A stretch of 64,000 nucleotides of DNA from assembly GCF_000265205.3 (NCBI RefSeq), contig NC_018000.1, positions 6,412,460 through 6,476,459 on the forward strand. Reading direction: 5' to 3'. Position 1 is the first letter of the stretch. Every line of letters begins with the position of its first letter. The DNA comes from Sinorhizobium fredii USDA 257. GTDB taxonomy: Bacteria > Pseudomonadota > Alphaproteobacteria > Rhizobiales > Rhizobiaceae. The notes under the pieces are model-generated. The model was not told where the DNA came from, ran no database searches, and worked only from the letters and a program-made list of their open reading frames with translations. Both the position numbers and the translations under genes were made by a program. Positions 53,789-63,150 of this stretch are shown here, one piece after another.

Positions 53789-54637
53789 ATGTGCCGCTGG
53801 GCAGCCTATCGTGGAGAGCCGCTTTATCTTGAGGAACTGGTCACCTCACCGGCCCATTCGCTGATCGAACAGTCCCATTGCGCGACGCGAGCGAAGACGG
53901 CCACCAATGGCGACGGCTTCGGCATCGCCTGGTATGGCGATCGCGACGAGCCGGGCCGCTATCGCGACATCCTGCCCGCCTGGTCCGACTGCAACCTGAG
54001 GAGCATTGCCCGGCAGATCCGCTCCCGTCTCTTCCTCGCCCATGTTCGCGCGGCGACCGGCGGCGGCACGCGACGCGACAATTGCCACCCTTTCGTGCAT
54101 GGCCGCTGGGCTTTCATGCACAATGGCCAGGTCGGCCATTTCGAGCATCTGCGCCGGCCGATGGAAAATGTGCTCGCTGACGATCTCTATGCGGCCCGCA
54201 CCGGCACGACGGATTCGGAGCTGCTGTTCCTCCTGGCCCTGCAGTTCGGCCTCGACCGCAATCCCCTCGGCGCGGTTGCCGAAGCACTCGGCTTCGTGGA
54301 ACGCCTGGCAGAGCAAATGAGCCTGAGGGTGCTCGTCCGCTTCACCGCGGCGTTTTCCAACGGCAATGATCTCTATGCGGTCCGCTATGCCTCCGACCGC
54401 AAGGCCCCGACCCTCTACGCCGCCCCGATGGGACCGCAGGGCGGCTATTGCCTGGTCTCGGAGCCACTCAATGACGACGACAACGCCTGGGCCGAGATTC
54501 CGGACGGCTCGGCCGTCATCGTCGGCGAAAGCGGCGTCGACGTCCGGCTTTTCAGCGCGACCGACGTTCCGGTTCGGGAGCCCGTTGCCGCGGCCTCCAC
54601 GTCCTTGAAGCGCGCAAGCAGCGCCCCTGTCGCCTGA
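53789..54637 (+). CDS. Class II glutamine amidotransferase (EgtC/YafJ-like)
   Basis: A 282-residue Ntn-hydrolase. The nucleophile Cys2 is exposed after Met removal (MCRWAAYRGEPLYLEELV). GDGFGIAWYG, LFLAHVRAAT and CHPFVHGRWAFMHNGQV are the standard class II amidotransferase segments. It is a standalone glutaminase domain like YafJ/EgtC, with no synthetase partner beside it. GGAG lies upstream of ATG 53789. The acceptor is unknown. Confidence 0.9.
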   Translation: MCRWAAYRGEPLYLEELVTSPAHSLIEQSHCATRAKTATNGDGFGIAWYGDRDEPGRYRDILPAWSDCNLRSIARQIRSRLFLAHVRAATGGGTRRDNCHPFVHGRWAFMHNGQVGHFEHLRRPMENVLADDLYAARTGTTDSELLFLLALQFGLDRNPLGAVAEALGFVERLAEQMSLRVLVRFTAAFSNGNDLYAVRYASDRKAPTLYAAPMGPQGGYCLVSEPLNDDDNAWAEIPDGSAVIVGESGVDVRLFSATDVPVREPVAAASTSLKRASSAPVA

Positions 54638-54651
54638 TCGAGGACGGGCCG

Positions 54652-55857
54652 TTACGGCAAGAGCTTCGTGGTGATCAGCGCTGCGAGCTTGTCGGCCACG
54701 TCGTCCTTCGCCATCTCCGGCCACTCTTCGGTGCCGTCGCGGCCGATCAGTTTGATCCGGTTGCTGTCGCCCCCCATGATGCCGGTCGCCGGCGAAACGT
54801 CGTTCGCCAGAATGTAGTCGGCGCCTTTCCTTTCGAGTTTGGCGCGGCCGTTCTCGGCGACGTTTTCCGTCTCTGCCGCAAAGCCGATCACCAGTTTTGG
54901 TCGTGATGCATGATGCCCGATGGTCTTCAGGATGTCGGGGTTCTCGGCAAGCTGCAGCGGCGGCGGGGCATCGCCCGGCCGCTTCTTGATCTTGTTGCCG
55001 GCGGCTGAGGCGACGCGCCAGTCGGCAACCGCCGCGACCATCACGGCGACATCGGCCGGCAAGGCGGTAACGACCGCGTCGCGCATCTCCTCGGCGCGCT
55101 CGACGCGGATGACGCGCACGCCGGCGGGATCGGGGATTGTCACTGGCCCGGAGACGAGGGTGACGTCCGCCCCGAGCCGCGCCAGCGCTGCGGCGATCGC
55201 ATGGCCCTGTTTCCCGGATGAGCGGTTGGCGATATAGCGAACCGGGTCGATCGGCTCGTGCGTCGGCCCGGAGGTGACGATCGCCTTCCGCCCGGCAAGC
55301 GGCTTCGCGCCGGCGAGCAGATCCTCGATCGCCGCGACGATCTCCAAGGGCTCGGCCATCCGGCCCTCGCCGGCCTCGCCGCTCTCGGCCATCTCGCCCC
55401 AGGCCGGGCCGACGAAGCGGATGCCGTCGGCGGCGAGCGTCGCGCTGTTCCGACGCGTCGCCGGATGCGTCCACATCTTCGGGTTCATCGCCGGGGCGAC
55501 GAGCACAGGACGATCGGTCGCGAGCAGGACGGTCGAGGCGAGATCGTCCGCGTGGCCGTTTGCCATCTTGGCCATCAGGTCGGCCGTCGCCGGCGCCACG
55601 ACGACGAGGTCGCATTCGCGCGCCAGCCGGATATGGCCGACATCCTGCTCGTCCTCGCGCGAAAAGAGGTCCGTATAGACATAGGAGGCGGAAAGCGCCC
55701 CGACTGCAAGCGGCGTCACGAACTGCTGCGCCCCCGCCGTCATCACAGGCCGCACCGCGGCGCCGCGCTCGCGCAGCCGGCGGATGAGGTCGAGGCCCTT
55801 ATAGGCCGCGATGCCGCCGGAAATGATGAGGAGAATACGCTTGCCCGACAGTGTCAT
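54652..55857 (-). CDS. coaBC: Bifunctional phosphopantothenoylcysteine decarboxylase/phosphopantothenate-cysteine ligase
   Basis: A 401-residue CoaBC of coenzyme A synthesis. The N-terminal FMN decarboxylase has ILLIISGGIAAYKGLDLIRR, the catalytic His in DVGHIRLARE, and LVAPAMNPKMW. The ligase half has VTSGPTHEPIDPVRYIANRS and AAVADWRV. It starts at ATG 55857; the frame is open farther upstream without similarity. It is part of the dnaA-proximal run in rhizobia. Confidence 0.95.
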   Translation of the reverse strand: MTLSGKRILLIISGGIAAYKGLDLIRRLRERGAAVRPVMTAGAQQFVTPLAVGALSASYVYTDLFSREDEQDVGHIRLARECDLVVVAPATADLMAKMANGHADDLASTVLLATDRPVLVAPAMNPKMWTHPATRRNSATLAADGIRFVGPAWGEMAESGEAGEGRMAEPLEIVAAIEDLLAGAKPLAGRKAIVTSGPTHEPIDPVRYIANRSSGKQGHAIAAALARLGADVTLVSGPVTIPDPAGVRVIRVERAEEMRDAVVTALPADVAVMVAAVADWRVASAAGNKIKKRPGDAPPPLQLAENPDILKTIGHHASRPKLVIGFAAETENVAENGRAKLERKGADYILANDVSPATGIMGGDSNRIKLIGRDGTEEWPEMAKDDVADKLAALITTKLLP

Positions 55858-55961
55858 TCCGCTTCGACCCTTGGCCGCTCCTTGTCCCTTTGTCCGGACC
55901 CTAGCCGACGGGATCGCCGCGCGCAATTGGAGCGCCGCCGGCGAGGACGTGGCCGGCAACG

Positions 55962-55998
55962 CTTGTACCTGCGGCGGGAAATCCGCAGCAGGTACAAG
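55962..55998. repeat. Hairpin between the PEBP-like gene and coaBC
   Basis: CTTGTACCTGC (55962-55972) pairs perfectly with GCAGGTACAAG (55988-55998); flanking AACGC/GCGTT lengthens the stem with one bulge. It lies just past the PEBP-like stop at 56022 and probably ends or protects that transcript. Confidence 0.65.
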
Positions 55999-56021
55999 AG
56001 CGTTTCTGCCTCTGGCGCCGG

Positions 56022-56564
56022 TCAGCGCTCGTACGTGACCTCGATCGTTGCCTGGTCCAGCGCATTGGCCCGGACGAAGAACGCAACCATGGCGGCCGGG
56101 GCGTCTTTGTCGAGTGGGAGTTTGTCGAGGGACAGAGCGTAGACCGTGAACTGGTACCGGTGCGGCCCATGGCCTTCCGGCGGGCATGCACCACCGTAGC
56201 CGGACGAACCGAAGTCGGTGCGGCCCTCTATCGCGCCCGAGGGGAGCTTTCCCTCTCCGCTTGCGCCGGTCGCAATCTCAGTGGCATCGGCGGGAAGGTT
56301 GAACACCGTCCAGTGCCACCAGCCGGAGCCGGTGGGGGCGTCGGGATCGTAGGCCATGATGGCGAAGCTCTTGGTGCCCGAGGGCGTACCCGACCATTTC
56401 AATTCTGGCGAGATATTCTTGCCGCTGCAGCCGAAGCCGTTGTAGACCTGCATATCGGCCATGGATTTTCCGGCCGCCAGGTCGCTCGAGGTCAATTTCA
56501 TTTCTGCGTGCGCAGCAGTGGCGCCGATGAAACTCAGGGCGAGAAGTGTCGTGATGAAACGCAT
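56022..56564 (-). CDS. YbhB/YbcL family (PEBP-like) periplasmic protein
   Basis: A 180-residue phosphatidylethanolamine-binding-protein relative. The signal peptide MRFITTLLALSFIGATAAHA is clear. The ligand pocket has CSGKNISPELKWSGTPSGTK, AIMAYDPDAPTGSGWWHWTV and ACPPEGHGPHRYQFTVYALS. Its role in bacteria is unknown; eukaryotic relatives inhibit kinases. Confidence 0.9.
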   Translation of the reverse strand: MRFITTLLALSFIGATAAHAEMKLTSSDLAAGKSMADMQVYNGFGCSGKNISPELKWSGTPSGTKSFAIMAYDPDAPTGSGWWHWTVFNLPADATEIATGASGEGKLPSGAIEGRTDFGSSGYGGACPPEGHGPHRYQFTVYALSLDKLPLDKDAPAAMVAFFVRANALDQATIEVTYER

Positions 56565-56583
56565 GGGTCTTTCCTGCAGTTGC

Positions 56584-56696
56584 TAGAGCAATTCCAGAGA
56601 AAGTGTGTAACGGTTTTCCGTCCGGAATTGCATAGTTTCAAAGGGTTAGGTCATTTCAGCGTTTCCATGAAACAGCGAAACGATCTAATTCAGCAA
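56584..56696. repeat. Alphaproteobacterial intergenic repeat (AGAGCA...GTCCGGAA type)
   Basis: The first half, AGAGCAATTCCAGAGAAAGT onward to TTTTCCGTCCGGAATTGC, is inverted-repeat flanked (CAATTCC/GGAATTG). The second half has a hairpin GCGTTTC-CAT-GAAACAGC at about 56658-56678. It is related to the tandem copies at 29191-29286 and, from memory, to a repeat spread through Rhizobiales genomes. Confidence 0.7.
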
Positions 56697-56704
56697 CCGT
56701 ATTC

Positions 56705-57549
56705 TCAGGCGGACACGCTGTCTCTCCTGATATGCTCAACTTCTGCCCCGATCCGCTCAAATAGTCCGAAATCTCCTCGTATCTCGCGCGGATTGATGCC
56801 GAACCGCTCCTTGAATCGGGCCGAGAACTGAGATGGCGAGCCGTAGCCCACCTCCTCGGCGACATGGGCGATCGGCAGGGTGGTCGTTTGCAGCAGCGCC
56901 AGCGCCCGCGTCATGCGCGTATCGCTCAACGTTTCGCTGAAGCTGGTGTTTTCCGCTGCCAGCTTACGTCGAAGCGTGGCCTTGCTCATGTGGAAGCTGC
57001 GGGCGGCCTGGCCCAAGGTCCAGTTGTGGGCGGGGTCCAACTCGATCATCTGGCGCAGGCGATGCTGCAAGAGAGGGCTTCCTTGGTCTCCCAACACGGC
57101 GCCGCTGAGCGCGAACCAGGTGATGAGTTCGATCAAGCGGACCGTGGCGATGGGGGTGGGGAGTTTCGCGAAGCTTTCCGAAGAGCAGCAGAGATCAAAC
57201 AGCTCCACTGCCTCGGCGGGCAACTCCAAAGCCTTCACCGGTAGCACTGTTCGGGGAGGCGTGATGAAAGCCAAACGGGCGTAGGTTTCTTCGAACAAGG
57301 CACGTGGTACAGGCAGGATGCGCGCTTCGTAGTTCTGCGGTGCCCTTGGAATGTTCTCCATCGTCATGGGCTGATGGTCGGGCAACAGCCGGCTGAGAGG
57401 CGCAAAGGAGTGTCGCGAATAACCACGACCTTGTTGCCCGAGCGCACATGAATAAGCACGGGAGTGGTATTCGTCAGACGATGAAAGCACGTCCTTCCTC
57501 CCTGTCGGATGACGGCGCCGGCTGGAACAGGAGGGGTTTCGTACTTCAT
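56705..57549 (-). pseudogene. AraC family regulator split by a 1-bp frameshift
   Basis: The N-terminal frame from ATG 57549 (MKYETPPVPAGAVIRQGGRT; later SGNKVVVIRDTPLRLSAG) stops at 57364. The continuation in another frame (LLPDHQPMTMENIPRAPQNY onward) carries the AraC HTH pair (TLGQAARSFHMSKATLRRKL and VAEEVGYGSPSQFSARFKER with FGINPREIR) to 56705. One missing C in GGCTGTTGCCC near 57388-57391 would restore RLSAGLLPDHQPM. The gene is therefore either recently inactivated or mis-sequenced. From ATG 57367 a shortened protein with the HTH could still be made. Confidence 0.75.
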
Positions 57550-57644
57550 GCATCCTCTTTACCTCCTCGGTTGACGAATGCCAGGCCGGTCATCCATCCC
57601 GATACGCCTGCCGCCCGCAAGTTCTGCCCATTGCTACCATTCTT

Positions 57645-58148
57645 TCATCGGCGCAGCCGAGCCATGGTCAGCACGTCGGCGAGTTGACCGTCACGCAAGG
57701 CGTAGGACTTCAGGACGCCCTCGGTGACGAAGCCCGCGTTGCGGTAGAGGCCGATCGCCGCTTCGTTGTCGGTGAAGACCGTCAATTCGATGCGGGAGAT
57801 GCCGAGCCAGCGGTCTGCCGCCTTGATCAACGCCTCGAGCAGCGCCTTGCCGATGCCGCGCCGGCGGTAGTCGTCATGGACCGACATGCCGAGGTCAGCC
57901 GCATGCTGCCGCCGCCCCTTGTGGCGGTGCAATCCGGCGAGCCCGACGATCTGTCCCTCGAACTCGGCGACGATGATCATATCGTTTTCCGTTAGGCTTT
58001 CGAGCCAACGGCGCGTCTGCTCCGGCGGTGCGAAGGGCAGGCGCAGCGTTCCGTTGCGAACGCCGGGCAGATCGCGTAAGGCGGCGAGCGCTTCCCAGTC
58101 GGCAATGGATGCGGCGCGGATATGGAGTGCGGGCGAACCAGCGTTCAT
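57645..58148 (-). CDS. GNAT family N-acetyltransferase
   Basis: A 167-residue acetyltransferase. The CoA-binding motif is LGMSVHDDYRRRGIGKALLE around residues 86-105, followed by RIELTVFTDNEAAIGLYRNA and GFVTEG. The N-terminus LHIRAASIADWEALAALRDL is a typical GNAT start. The substrate is unknown. Upstream, 58149-58352 contains no visible gene. Confidence 0.9.
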   Translation of the reverse strand: MNAGSPALHIRAASIADWEALAALRDLPGVRNGTLRLPFAPPEQTRRWLESLTENDMIIVAEFEGQIVGLAGLHRHKGRRQHAADLGMSVHDDYRRRGIGKALLEALIKAADRWLGISRIELTVFTDNEAAIGLYRNAGFVTEGVLKSYALRDGQLADVLTMARLRR

Positions 58149-58352
58149 TGTTTCCTCTCTCTTTTTTCCGAGGAAACAGAGCCGAACCCTGCTCGCCTCG
58201 GCAGGGTTGGCTTGAAGACACTTCGCTTAACGCAACAGGTCTCCCGCACACCCTGAGGTCTGCGTGGTCACCAGCATCACGAGCGAAAAACGATTGTCCA
58301 TGGGCGGATACTATTCCAGGATACAGGAATTCTGAAGCGATTTTCCCGCCGC

Positions 58353-59927
58353 TCAGACAAGCTGCCAGGCGATGAAAACGAGCGTTGCCGCGATCACCCA
58401 GAGCGCTAGGCGGCCCGAGCGTGTATGGCGCGCCTCCGCCTTGCCGATCGCCTCCGCCGTTTCTGGATCGAAGCGCAGGCCGTTCTCGCTCATCGCCATG
58501 ATATCGGCGGAGAAGCGTTCGGTGCGCGCGGCGATTTCCGGAACGGCTTCGGCAACCCGAAGCGCCGCGTGCAGCCCGTCGCGCAGATCCGTGACAATAC
58601 GTTTCGGGCCAAGATTGTCGCGGATCCACTTGCCGACGACCGGCTCGGACGCCTTCCACATGTTGAAGCGTGGGTTGAGGGTGCGGGCGACGCCCTCGAC
58701 GACGACCATGGTCTTCTGCAGCATGACGAGCTCGGGACGCGTCTGCATGTCGAAGAGCTCGGTCACCTCGAAGAGCAGCGTCAGAAGCTTGGCCATCGAG
58801 ATCGTTTCGGCCGGCTGGCCGTGGATGGGTTCACCGATCGCCCGGATCGCCTGGGCAAAGCTCGCCGCGTCGTGATGTGAGGGTACGTAGCCCGCCTCGA
58901 AATGCACGTCGGCAACGCGCTGGTAGTCGCGCGTGATGAAGCCGAAGAGGATCTCGGCGAGGAAGCGGCGCTCCTTCTTGCCGAGCCGGCCGACAATTCC
59001 CATGTCGACGGCGACGATATGGCCGGCGTCGTCGACGAACAGGTTGCCCTGGTGCATGTCGGCGTGGAAGAAGCCGTCGCGCAGCGTGTGGCGCAGGAAA
59101 GACTGGATCAGCGTTTCGGCGAGCCGGTTGAGGTCGTGGCCGGCGCGCTTCAGACCTTCGATGTCCGACATCTTCACGCCGTCGATCCATTCCATCGTCA
59201 CGACGTCGCGACCCGTGCGTTCCCAGTCGACCTTGGGTACGCGAAAACCGGAGTCTTCCTTGGTGTTCTCGCCGAGTTCGGAAAGTGCGGCGGCCTCGAG
59301 CCTCAGGTCCATTTCGACCTTGGTCGTCTGTTCGAGCGTTTTCGTCACCTCGACCGGCCTCAGCCGCCGGGTATAGGGCAGGAACCGCTCCTGCATGCGC
59401 GAAACCAGGTACATCGCCTCGATATCCGAGGCGAAGCGCTGGCGCACGCCCGGACGGATGACCTTGACGGCCACCTTTTCCCGCCTGCCGTCACGCAGGA
59501 CCACGGCCGGATGGACCTGAGCGATCGACGCGGCTGCCATCGCTTCGGAAAATTCGACGAACAGCGCCTCGACGGAGCGGCCGAGGGAACCTTGTATGGC
59601 GGCGCGGGCCTCGCTCTCGGGAAACGTCGCCATCCGATCCTGCAAGAGCGAGAGGTCGGCGGCGAGTTCCGCGCCGACGACATCCGGCCGTGTGGCGAGA
59701 AACTGGCCGATCTTGACATAGGAGGGGCCAAGCCGTTCGACGGCCCGGGCGAGCCGGCCGCTGCGCGCCTCGGACCGGGCTCTGCGGCGGGCAAGCAGCC
59801 CGGCGAGCCGCTGCACGAAACGCGCCAGCGGAGGAAGGTGTTCGGACGGAACCGCTGCAAAGGCGTCCTCGCGCGCCAGCACCCAGCCGATCCGCACGAG
59901 ACGGAAATATGCTCCAGGCGTGCTCAT
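58353..59927 (-). CDS. ubiB: UbiB family protein (ubiquinone biosynthesis)
   Basis: A 524-residue ABC1/ADCK atypical kinase needed for ubiquinone synthesis. The KxGQ motif is LGPSYVKIGQFLATRPDVV near residue 85. ASIAQVHPAV, VAVKVIRPGV (nucleotide-binding Lys), HADMHQGNLFVDDAGHIVAV with DMGIVG are the kinase motifs. A C-terminal membrane helix (LALWVIAATLVFIAWQL) anchors it. The start is 59927 (MSTPGAYFRLVRIGWVL), 4 bp after the ubiE stop, so they form an operon. Confidence 0.95.
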   Translation of the reverse strand: MSTPGAYFRLVRIGWVLAREDAFAAVPSEHLPPLARFVQRLAGLLARRRARSEARSGRLARAVERLGPSYVKIGQFLATRPDVVGAELAADLSLLQDRMATFPESEARAAIQGSLGRSVEALFVEFSEAMAAASIAQVHPAVVLRDGRREKVAVKVIRPGVRQRFASDIEAMYLVSRMQERFLPYTRRLRPVEVTKTLEQTTKVEMDLRLEAAALSELGENTKEDSGFRVPKVDWERTGRDVVTMEWIDGVKMSDIEGLKRAGHDLNRLAETLIQSFLRHTLRDGFFHADMHQGNLFVDDAGHIVAVDMGIVGRLGKKERRFLAEILFGFITRDYQRVADVHFEAGYVPSHHDAASFAQAIRAIGEPIHGQPAETISMAKLLTLLFEVTELFDMQTRPELVMLQKTMVVVEGVARTLNPRFNMWKASEPVVGKWIRDNLGPKRIVTDLRDGLHAALRVAEAVPEIAARTERFSADIMAMSENGLRFDPETAEAIGKAEARHTRSGRLALWVIAATLVFIAWQLV

Positions 59928-59931
59928 GCGG

Positions 59932-60708
59932 TCAGATTTTCCAGCCGGAATGTAACGCTGCGATGCCGCCGGTGTAGTTGGTGAAGGAGACGCGGCCAAA
60001 GCCGGCGGTGCGGATCATCGCGGCGAAATCACGCTGGTTCGGGAACTTGCGGATCGATTCGACCAGATACTGGTAGGGCGCGTCGTCGCCGGTGACGAGC
60101 TTGCCGAACTTCGGTATCGCGTTGAACGACCAGGCATCGTAGAAGCGGTCCAAGAGCGGCATCTCGACGTCGGAGAATTCGAGCACCAGGAGCCGGCCGC
60201 CGCGCTTCAGCACGCGGTGGGCCTCCGCGAGCGCCACCTCGATGCGCGGCACATTGCGAATGCCGAAGGCGATCGTATAGGCATCAAAGGAATTCGCCGC
60301 GAAGGGCAGGTCCTCGGCATTCGCCTCGACGAATTCGAGATTGGCGAGGAGCCCCTTCTTGCGGGCCCGTTCGGCGCCGACGGCGAGCATCGAGCCATTG
60401 ATGTCGAGCACCGTCGCATGCGCCCGGCGGTCGGAGGCTTCGACGATGCGGAAGGCGACATCGCCGGTGCCGCCAGCGACGTCGAGCACCCGGTAGTGCT
60501 CCCGGCGCGGCGGGTTGAGCGCGGCGATCATCGCATTCTTCCAGACGCGATGCAGACCGGCCGACATCACGTCGTTCATGATGTCGTAGCGTTTGGCGAC
60601 CTTGTGGAAGACGTCGTTGACGAGCGGCTGCTTTTCGCCCGTGCCGACTTCGCGGAAACCAAAGGAGGTCTCCATTCCGCCATCGGCCGATACGCGCTCA
60701 TCCGTCAT
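59932..60708 (-). CDS. ubiE: Demethylubiquinone/demethylmenaquinone C-methyltransferase
   Basis: A 258-residue SAM methyltransferase of quinone synthesis. Motifs are [34 protein letters not shown] (SAM site) and [20 protein letters not shown]. The C-terminal [20 protein letters not shown] is typical of UbiE. The ATG at 60708 has GGAG upstream. It is followed by ubiB and diverges from mutM. Confidence 0.96.
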   Translation of the reverse strand: MTDERVSADGGMETSFGFREVGTGEKQPLVNDVFHKVAKRYDIMNDVMSAGLHRVWKNAMIAALNPPRREHYRVLDVAGGTGDVAFRIVEASDRRAHATVLDINGSMLAVGAERARKKGLLANLEFVEANAEDLPFAANSFDAYTIAFGIRNVPRIEVALAEAHRVLKRGGRLLVLEFSDVEMPLLDRFYDAWSFNAIPKFGKLVTGDDAPYQYLVESIRKFPNQRDFAAMIRTAGFGRVSFTNYTGGIAALHSGWKI

Positions 60709-60937
60709 ACGAAAACTCCACTCCAACGAATTTTGCCGGCACCATAGCGAAATCATCCCGCCCGCGCTATCTCAGCGGCGGGATCTGGGCGCGACATAGC
60801 GCATCCCTATAGGATATCAATCTGGCTATGGGAATGGCGCGTTCACAGCACTCCGGCGTTGTGCGTCTTTGAGACACACAACGCTCCCTGTAAGAATGTT
60901 GCGGACGGAATGAACAAAGAATGAAGGACGACGGCCG

Positions 60938-61828
60938 ATGCCGGAACTGCCTGAGGTCGAAACGGTCAAACGGGGATTGGCGCCGACGATGGAGGGGGCG
61001 CTGCTGGTGCGCGCCGAACTGCGCCGGCCGGACCTGCGCTTTCCCTTTCCCGACAATTTCGCCACCGCCATTTCTGGCCGCCGCATCCTCGCGCTGTCGC
61101 GTCGGGCCAAATATCTGATGATCGACCTCGAAGGCGGCGATGTGATAGTTGCGCATCTCGGCATGTCCGGGTCGTTCCGCATCGAGGCCGGCGCGGAGCC
61201 GACAGTGCCCGGCGAATTCCATCGTCCGCGCAGCAAGGATGAGAAGCACGATCATGTGATCTTCCATCTCGAGGGAGGGTCCGGCCAGACGCGCATCATC
61301 TACAACGACCCGCGCCGCTTCGGCTTCATGGACCTGGCGCGGCGCGATACGATCGCCGAGCACGCCTTCTTCCGCGATCTCGGCGAGGAGCCGACTGGCA
61401 ATGCGCTCGACGCCGCTTATCTGGCTGTCCGGTTCACCGGAAAGTCGCAGCCGCTGAAGACGGCGCTGCTGGACCAGAGGACGATCGCTGGCCTCGGCAA
61501 TATCTATGTGTGCGAGGCGCTGTGGCGATCGGGCTTGTCGCCGAACAGGGCTGCCGGAACGCTGGTCGACAAGCGCGGACGCCCGAAGCAGGCCTTGTTC
61601 GCGCTTGTGGAGGCGATCCGCGCTGTGATTGCCGACGCGATCGCTGCCGGTGGCTCGTCGCTCAAGGACCATATTCAGGCAGATGGCAGCCTCGGCTATT
61701 TCCAGCATGCCTTTTCCGTCTACGATCGGGAGGGCGAGGCTTGCCGTACGCTGGACTGCGGCGGTACGGTCGCCCGCATCGTTCAGGCAGGGCGTTCGAC
61801 CTTCCATTGCCCGCGCTGCCAGAAATAG
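60938..61828 (+). CDS. mutM: Formamidopyrimidine-DNA glycosylase
   Basis: A 296-residue Fpg/MutM that removes 8-oxoguanine. The N-terminal catalytic PELPEVE is present, with Pro2 as nucleophile. The helix-two-turn-helix has [20 protein letters not shown]. The C-terminal zinc finger is CRTLDC...CPRC, with the four-residue spacing in the first pair that, as I recall, alphaproteobacterial forms often show. It is followed by an enoyl-CoA hydratase 37 bp downstream. Confidence 0.96.
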   Translation: MPELPEVETVKRGLAPTMEGALLVRAELRRPDLRFPFPDNFATAISGRRILALSRRAKYLMIDLEGGDVIVAHLGMSGSFRIEAGAEPTVPGEFHRPRSKDEKHDHVIFHLEGGSGQTRIIYNDPRRFGFMDLARRDTIAEHAFFRDLGEEPTGNALDAAYLAVRFTGKSQPLKTALLDQRTIAGLGNIYVCEALWRSGLSPNRAAGTLVDKRGRPKQALFALVEAIRAVIADAIAAGGSSLKDHIQADGSLGYFQHAFSVYDREGEACRTLDCGGTVARIVQAGRSTFHCPRCQK

Positions 61829-61865
61829 AGCTTGCCGCAATCGAGATCGAAGTGGAGGAGACGAC

Positions 61866-62639
61866 ATGAGTTACGAGACGCTGCTGGTCGAAACGCGCGG
61901 GCGCGTCGGCCTGATCACCCTCAATCGGCCGCAGGCGCTGAATGCGCTGAATTCGACCCTGATGCGCGAGCTTGACGCGGCGTTGAAAACCTTCGATGCG
62001 GACAAGGGCGTCGGCGCGATCGTCATCACCGGCTCGGACAAGGCATTCGCGGCCGGCGCCGATATCAAGGAAATGCAGTCGCTCGATTTCGTCGACAGCT
62101 ACCTTGGCGACTTTCTCGGGGGTTGGGAGCATGTCGCCGGGGCCCGCAAGCCGATGATTGCGGCCGTTTCCGGCTTTGCGCTTGGCGGCGGCTGCGAGCT
62201 CGCCATGATGTGCGACTTCATCATCGCATCGGAGACGGCGAAATTCGGTCAACCGGAAATCACCCTCGGCGTCATTCCCGGCATGGGCGGGTCGCAGCGC
62301 CTGACGCGCGCGGTCGGCAAAGCGAAGGCGATGGACCTGATCCTGACCGGCCGCATGATGGACGCTGCCGAGGCGGAGCGGGCGGGCCTCGTTGCGCGCA
62401 TCGTCGCACCCGAGAGGCTGATGGAAGAGGCGCTCGCCGCGGCGGAAAAGATCGCCTCGCTCGCGCTTCCGGCGGTGATGATGGCGAAGGAGGCGGTCAA
62501 CCGCTCGCTGGAAGTGACGCTTGCCGAGGGCCTCCGTTTCGAGCGGCGGCTCTTCCAGGCGCTTTTCGCCACCGAAGACCAGAAGGAAGGGATGGCCGCC
62601 TTCGTCGGCAAGCGCAAGGCGGATTTCAAACACAGGTGA
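61866..62639 (+). CDS. Enoyl-CoA hydratase
   Basis: A 257-residue crotonase. The oxyanion-hole segments are [11 protein letters not shown] and [20 protein letters not shown]. The two catalytic glutamates are readable: one in [10 protein letters not shown] and one in [27 protein letters not shown] precedes ATG 61866. It sits between mutM and rpsT, as in many rhizobia near dnaA. It hydrates trans-2-enoyl-CoA in fatty-acid oxidation; the chain-length preference is unknown. Confidence 0.93.
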   Translation: MSYETLLVETRGRVGLITLNRPQALNALNSTLMRELDAALKTFDADKGVGAIVITGSDKAFAAGADIKEMQSLDFVDSYLGDFLGGWEHVAGARKPMIAAVSGFALGGGCELAMMCDFIIASETAKFGQPEITLGVIPGMGGSQRLTRAVGKAKAMDLILTGRMMDAAEAERAGLVARIVAPERLMEEALAAAEKIASLALPAVMMAKEAVNRSLEVTLAEGLRFERRLFQALFATEDQKEGMAAFVGKRKADFKHR

Positions 62640-62671
62640 ATGCGGAAGCGCGGGTTTTCGCAAAATGCGCG

Positions 62672-62700
62672 TTGACGCAAGGGCGGTTTCCCGCTATACG
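62672..62700 (+). promoter_or_regulatory. Sigma-70-type promoter of rpsT
   Basis: TTGACG (62672-62677), a 17-bp spacer and TATACG (62695-62700) form a good vegetative promoter. It gives an untranslated leader of about 120 nt before rpsT, in the right range for S20 autoregulation. Confidence 0.7.
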
Positions 62701-62829
62701 CCGCCCTCAGTTTGAAACGCCATCTCGCATGGCTTTCCGATACTGCTCCCGAATTGCTTTGGTTGACAGGTCGCAGCGACCCGGCACGGCGAAGGCGGAG
62801 TTCATGTCAGTTTTCGAAGAGAGGCATCA

Positions 62830-63096
62830 ATGGCCAATACAACTTCGGCGAAAAAGGCGACTCGCAAGATCGCGCGCCGTACCGCAGTGAACAAGGCTCG
62901 TCGTTCGCGCGTCCGCAACTTCGTACGCAAGGTTGAAGAGGCGATCGCTTCCGGCGATCAGGCGCTCGCCGCTGCTGCCCTGCAGGCAGCCCAGCCGGAG
63001 CTGATGCGGGCCGCCACCAAGGGCGTGCTGCATGGCAATACCGCATCGCGCAAAGTGTCTCGTCTGGCGCAGCGCGTGAAGGCCCTTTCGGCCTAA
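62830..63096 (+). CDS. rpsT: 30S ribosomal protein S20
   Basis: An 88-residue, very basic ribosomal protein: [40 protein letters not shown] and [20 protein letters not shown] are the S20 hallmarks. It binds 16S rRNA early in 30S assembly. It has its own promoter and a strong terminator. In rhizobia it commonly stands immediately before dnaA. Confidence 0.97.
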   Translation: MANTTSAKKATRKIARRTAVNKARRSRVRNFVRKVEEAIASGDQALAAAALQAAQPELMRAATKGVLHGNTASRKVSRLAQRVKALSA

Positions 63097-63122
63097 CCCG
63101 GCTAAATAATAAGCAATTGACG

Positions 63123-63150
63123 AAAAGCCCGGCGCACGCGCCGGGCTTTT
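63123..63150 (+). terminator. Intrinsic terminator after rpsT
   Basis: AAAAGCCCGGCGC and GCGCCGGGCTTTT form a perfect 13-bp inverted repeat with a 2-nt centre, ending in TTTT. It lies 27 bp after the rpsT stop. Confidence 0.9.
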
